Shown here: piece by piece, positions 62,728 through 64,000 of the stretch | How positions within the stretch are numbered: the stretch's first letter is position 1 | How the letters are laid out: each line of letters begins with the position of its first letter | Source: JAZDCJ01 sp036311985 | Lineage (GTDB): Bacteria; Actinomycetota; Actinomycetes; Actinomycetales; Micrococcaceae | Length of the DNA: 64,000 bases | Assembly: GCF_036311985.1 (NCBI RefSeq) | Contig: NZ_JAZDCJ010000013.1 | Strand: one strand, 5' to 3' | The notes under the pieces: generated by a model | Told to the model about the DNA's origin: nothing | What the model saw: the letters and a program-made list of their open reading frames with translations, nothing else | Database searches by the model: none | Program-made: the position numbers and the translations under genes

Positions 62728-64000
62728 GTGTTCTTGGGGGATGTGGCCCAGACCGCCGCCGGGGACGTTCCCAACGGCCCCGGCGACGCCGAGCTGATCG
62801 GCCGTGCCCGGGGCGGGGACGCCGCCGCCTTCGGCGAGCTCTTCCGCCACCACCGGGCCCGCGCCCTGGCGACGGCCCGGCACAAGCTCGACGACGCCTC
62901 GCTCGCGGAGGACGTGGTCTCCGACGCGTTCGCGGCGATGCTCGGCGTGCTGCAGCGGGGTAAGGGGCCCGAGGAGGCGTTCGGCCCGTACCTGTGCACG
63001 GTGGTGGCCCGGATGTCGATGCGGCAGAACCTGCGCCGCAAGCGCGAGCGCCCCACGGAGGACGTGGCGCTGTTCGAGGCGGGCACGGAGCACGCGGACC
63101 CGGTGCTGGAGGGCTTCGAGGCGGGCGCGCGCGCGGAGGCGTTCCGGCCGCTGCCGGAGCGCTGGCAGCTGGTGCTGTGGCACCTGGAGATCGAGGGGGC
63201 CACGCCGGCGGAGGTCGCTCCGCTGCTGAGCCTGAGCCCGAACGCGGTCTCGGCGCTCGGCGTGCGGGCGCGGGACGGGCTGCGCACGGAGTACCTGCAG
63301 GCGCACGTGGGCCGCGGGGCGCGGAACCAATGCGGGCAGTCCCGGCAGCTGGGCGCGTACGCTCGCTCCCGGCTGGGGGCCCGGGCACGGCGGAGCTTCG
63401 AGCGGCACCTGGAATCGTACGCACGTTGTACGGCGGCGCTGGTCCACGTGAACGACGTCGGGGCGGGCCTGCGCGGGGTCGTCGCCCCGCTCTTCCCAGG
63501 GCCTGGGCGGCGCGGGCTGGCTGGGCGGCGGCGCGGTGTCCGCGGCCGCGGGATCCGCCGCGGGCGGCGCGGGCGCTGCGTCGCTCGGCATCGCTACCGG
63601 GTCCGCGGCTGGCGCCACGCCGCTGGGCACGTCCGGCGGCGCCGGCGGGACCGGGGCGGGCGGTAGTGCCGGCGTCGGCGCCGGCGCCAGCGCGGGCGCC
63701 TCGAGTGCGGCCGGGGCGGGGGTCGGGGCCCTCGCGGCCTCGGTGCCGCTCGTGGCCGGCGTCGCGGCGGTGTCGCTGTTGGCGGCCGGTCTCGCCTTCG
63801 GCCTGTCCCGGCAGCCGGCACCGCCACCGTCACCGTCACCGTCACCGGCATCATCGAGTTCCGCGGACCCCTCCTCGTCGCCGATCCCACGGCCGGCGTC
63901 AACCCCGGCGCCCTCCGCCTCTCCGGCGGAGACGGTGCCCCCTCAGATGTCGGCGGCGCGGCCGACGGTCGGCGTCGAGCCGCCTCCTCCCCCGGGTGAG
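62728..64000 (+). pseudogene. Membrane-anchored sigma-70-family protein, frameshifted and partial
   Basis: GTG 62728 follows GGAAGGA. Residues 15-100 resemble sigma region 2 (DAELIGRARGGDAAAFGELF, LAEDVVSDAFAAML) and 125-190 region 4 (FRPLPERWQLVLWHLEIEGA, LSPNAVSALGVRARDGLR), followed by a short anti-sigma-like Cys-His patch (CGQSRQLGAYARSR ... ESYARCTAAL). Near 63495-63497 the frame changes by one base (extra C in CCC); the new frame is open to the edge: Gly/Ala-rich stretch, a transmembrane helix (AASVPLVAGVAAVSLLAAGL), then a Pro/Ser-rich external tail. This layout resembles ECF sigma factors with C-terminal membrane domains. Indel is real or a sequencing error. Confidence 0.75.

Overview
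The window is high-GC DNA read almost wholly from one strand, from an actinobacterium of the order Micrococcales and most probably a Micrococcaceae (Arthrobacter-like) genome. Evidence: the guaB / guaB3 / guaA block with SURF1 and DUF3817 genes, a GroEL with a His-rich tail behind groES under CIRCE control, PucR-, LuxR- and Vsr-fold (MTES_1575-type) proteins, and frequent GTG starts. No rRNA, tRNA or CRISPR array was seen.

Layout. 1-3.9 kb: 3' part of a large SF1 helicase (runs off the left edge). 4.1-13.4 kb: purine and central metabolism run on the minus strand (guaB, BtrH-like, guaB3, glpD, PTS IIA, SURF1, DUF3817, guaA). 13.5-15.7 kb: SGNH acyltransferase. 15.7-17.9 kb: groES-groEL with two CIRCE operators wrapped around one promoter and an intercistronic hairpin. 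18-19.9 kb: small membrane/secretion-like genes, one frameshifted. 20-27 kb: THUMP-like methyltransferase, a DUF559-type endonuclease-like gene bracketed by palindromic repeats, a shikimate dehydrogenase-like gene, a GH3 lipoprotein and tsaD.

27-57.5 kb is an accessory block that separates tsaD from rimI-tsaB, genes normally adjacent. It holds a 1,689-residue secreted dehydrogenase-like propeller protein, a tightly overlapping cell-surface polysaccharide operon (two GT2, flippase, large membrane protein, two small membrane proteins, GT4), two tandem LuxR-type giant regulators, a hicBA remnant, a desaturase/ferredoxin-reductase pair with a divergent PucR regulator, ybdK, a VanY-like carboxypeptidase, a sortase-type surface protein and an IS1202-like insertion sequence. 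Related nested palindromes lie at both ends of the block.

57.5-64 kb: rimI-tsaB, two coupled unknown genes, a histidine kinase convergent with a (frameshifted) response regulator, and a membrane-anchored sigma factor (frameshifted, runs off the right edge).

The most unusual feature is repeat content: (i) an 11-bp motif, TACGACGCCGG, found nine times exactly plus near-copies, mostly in protein linkers and in several reading frames; (ii) 61-63-bp REP-like hairpins with compensated stem changes; (iii) a 102-bp MITE-like pair; (iv) the ~80-bp nested palindromes. Three single-base frameshifts and a hicA with two in-frame TGA codons need read-level checking.
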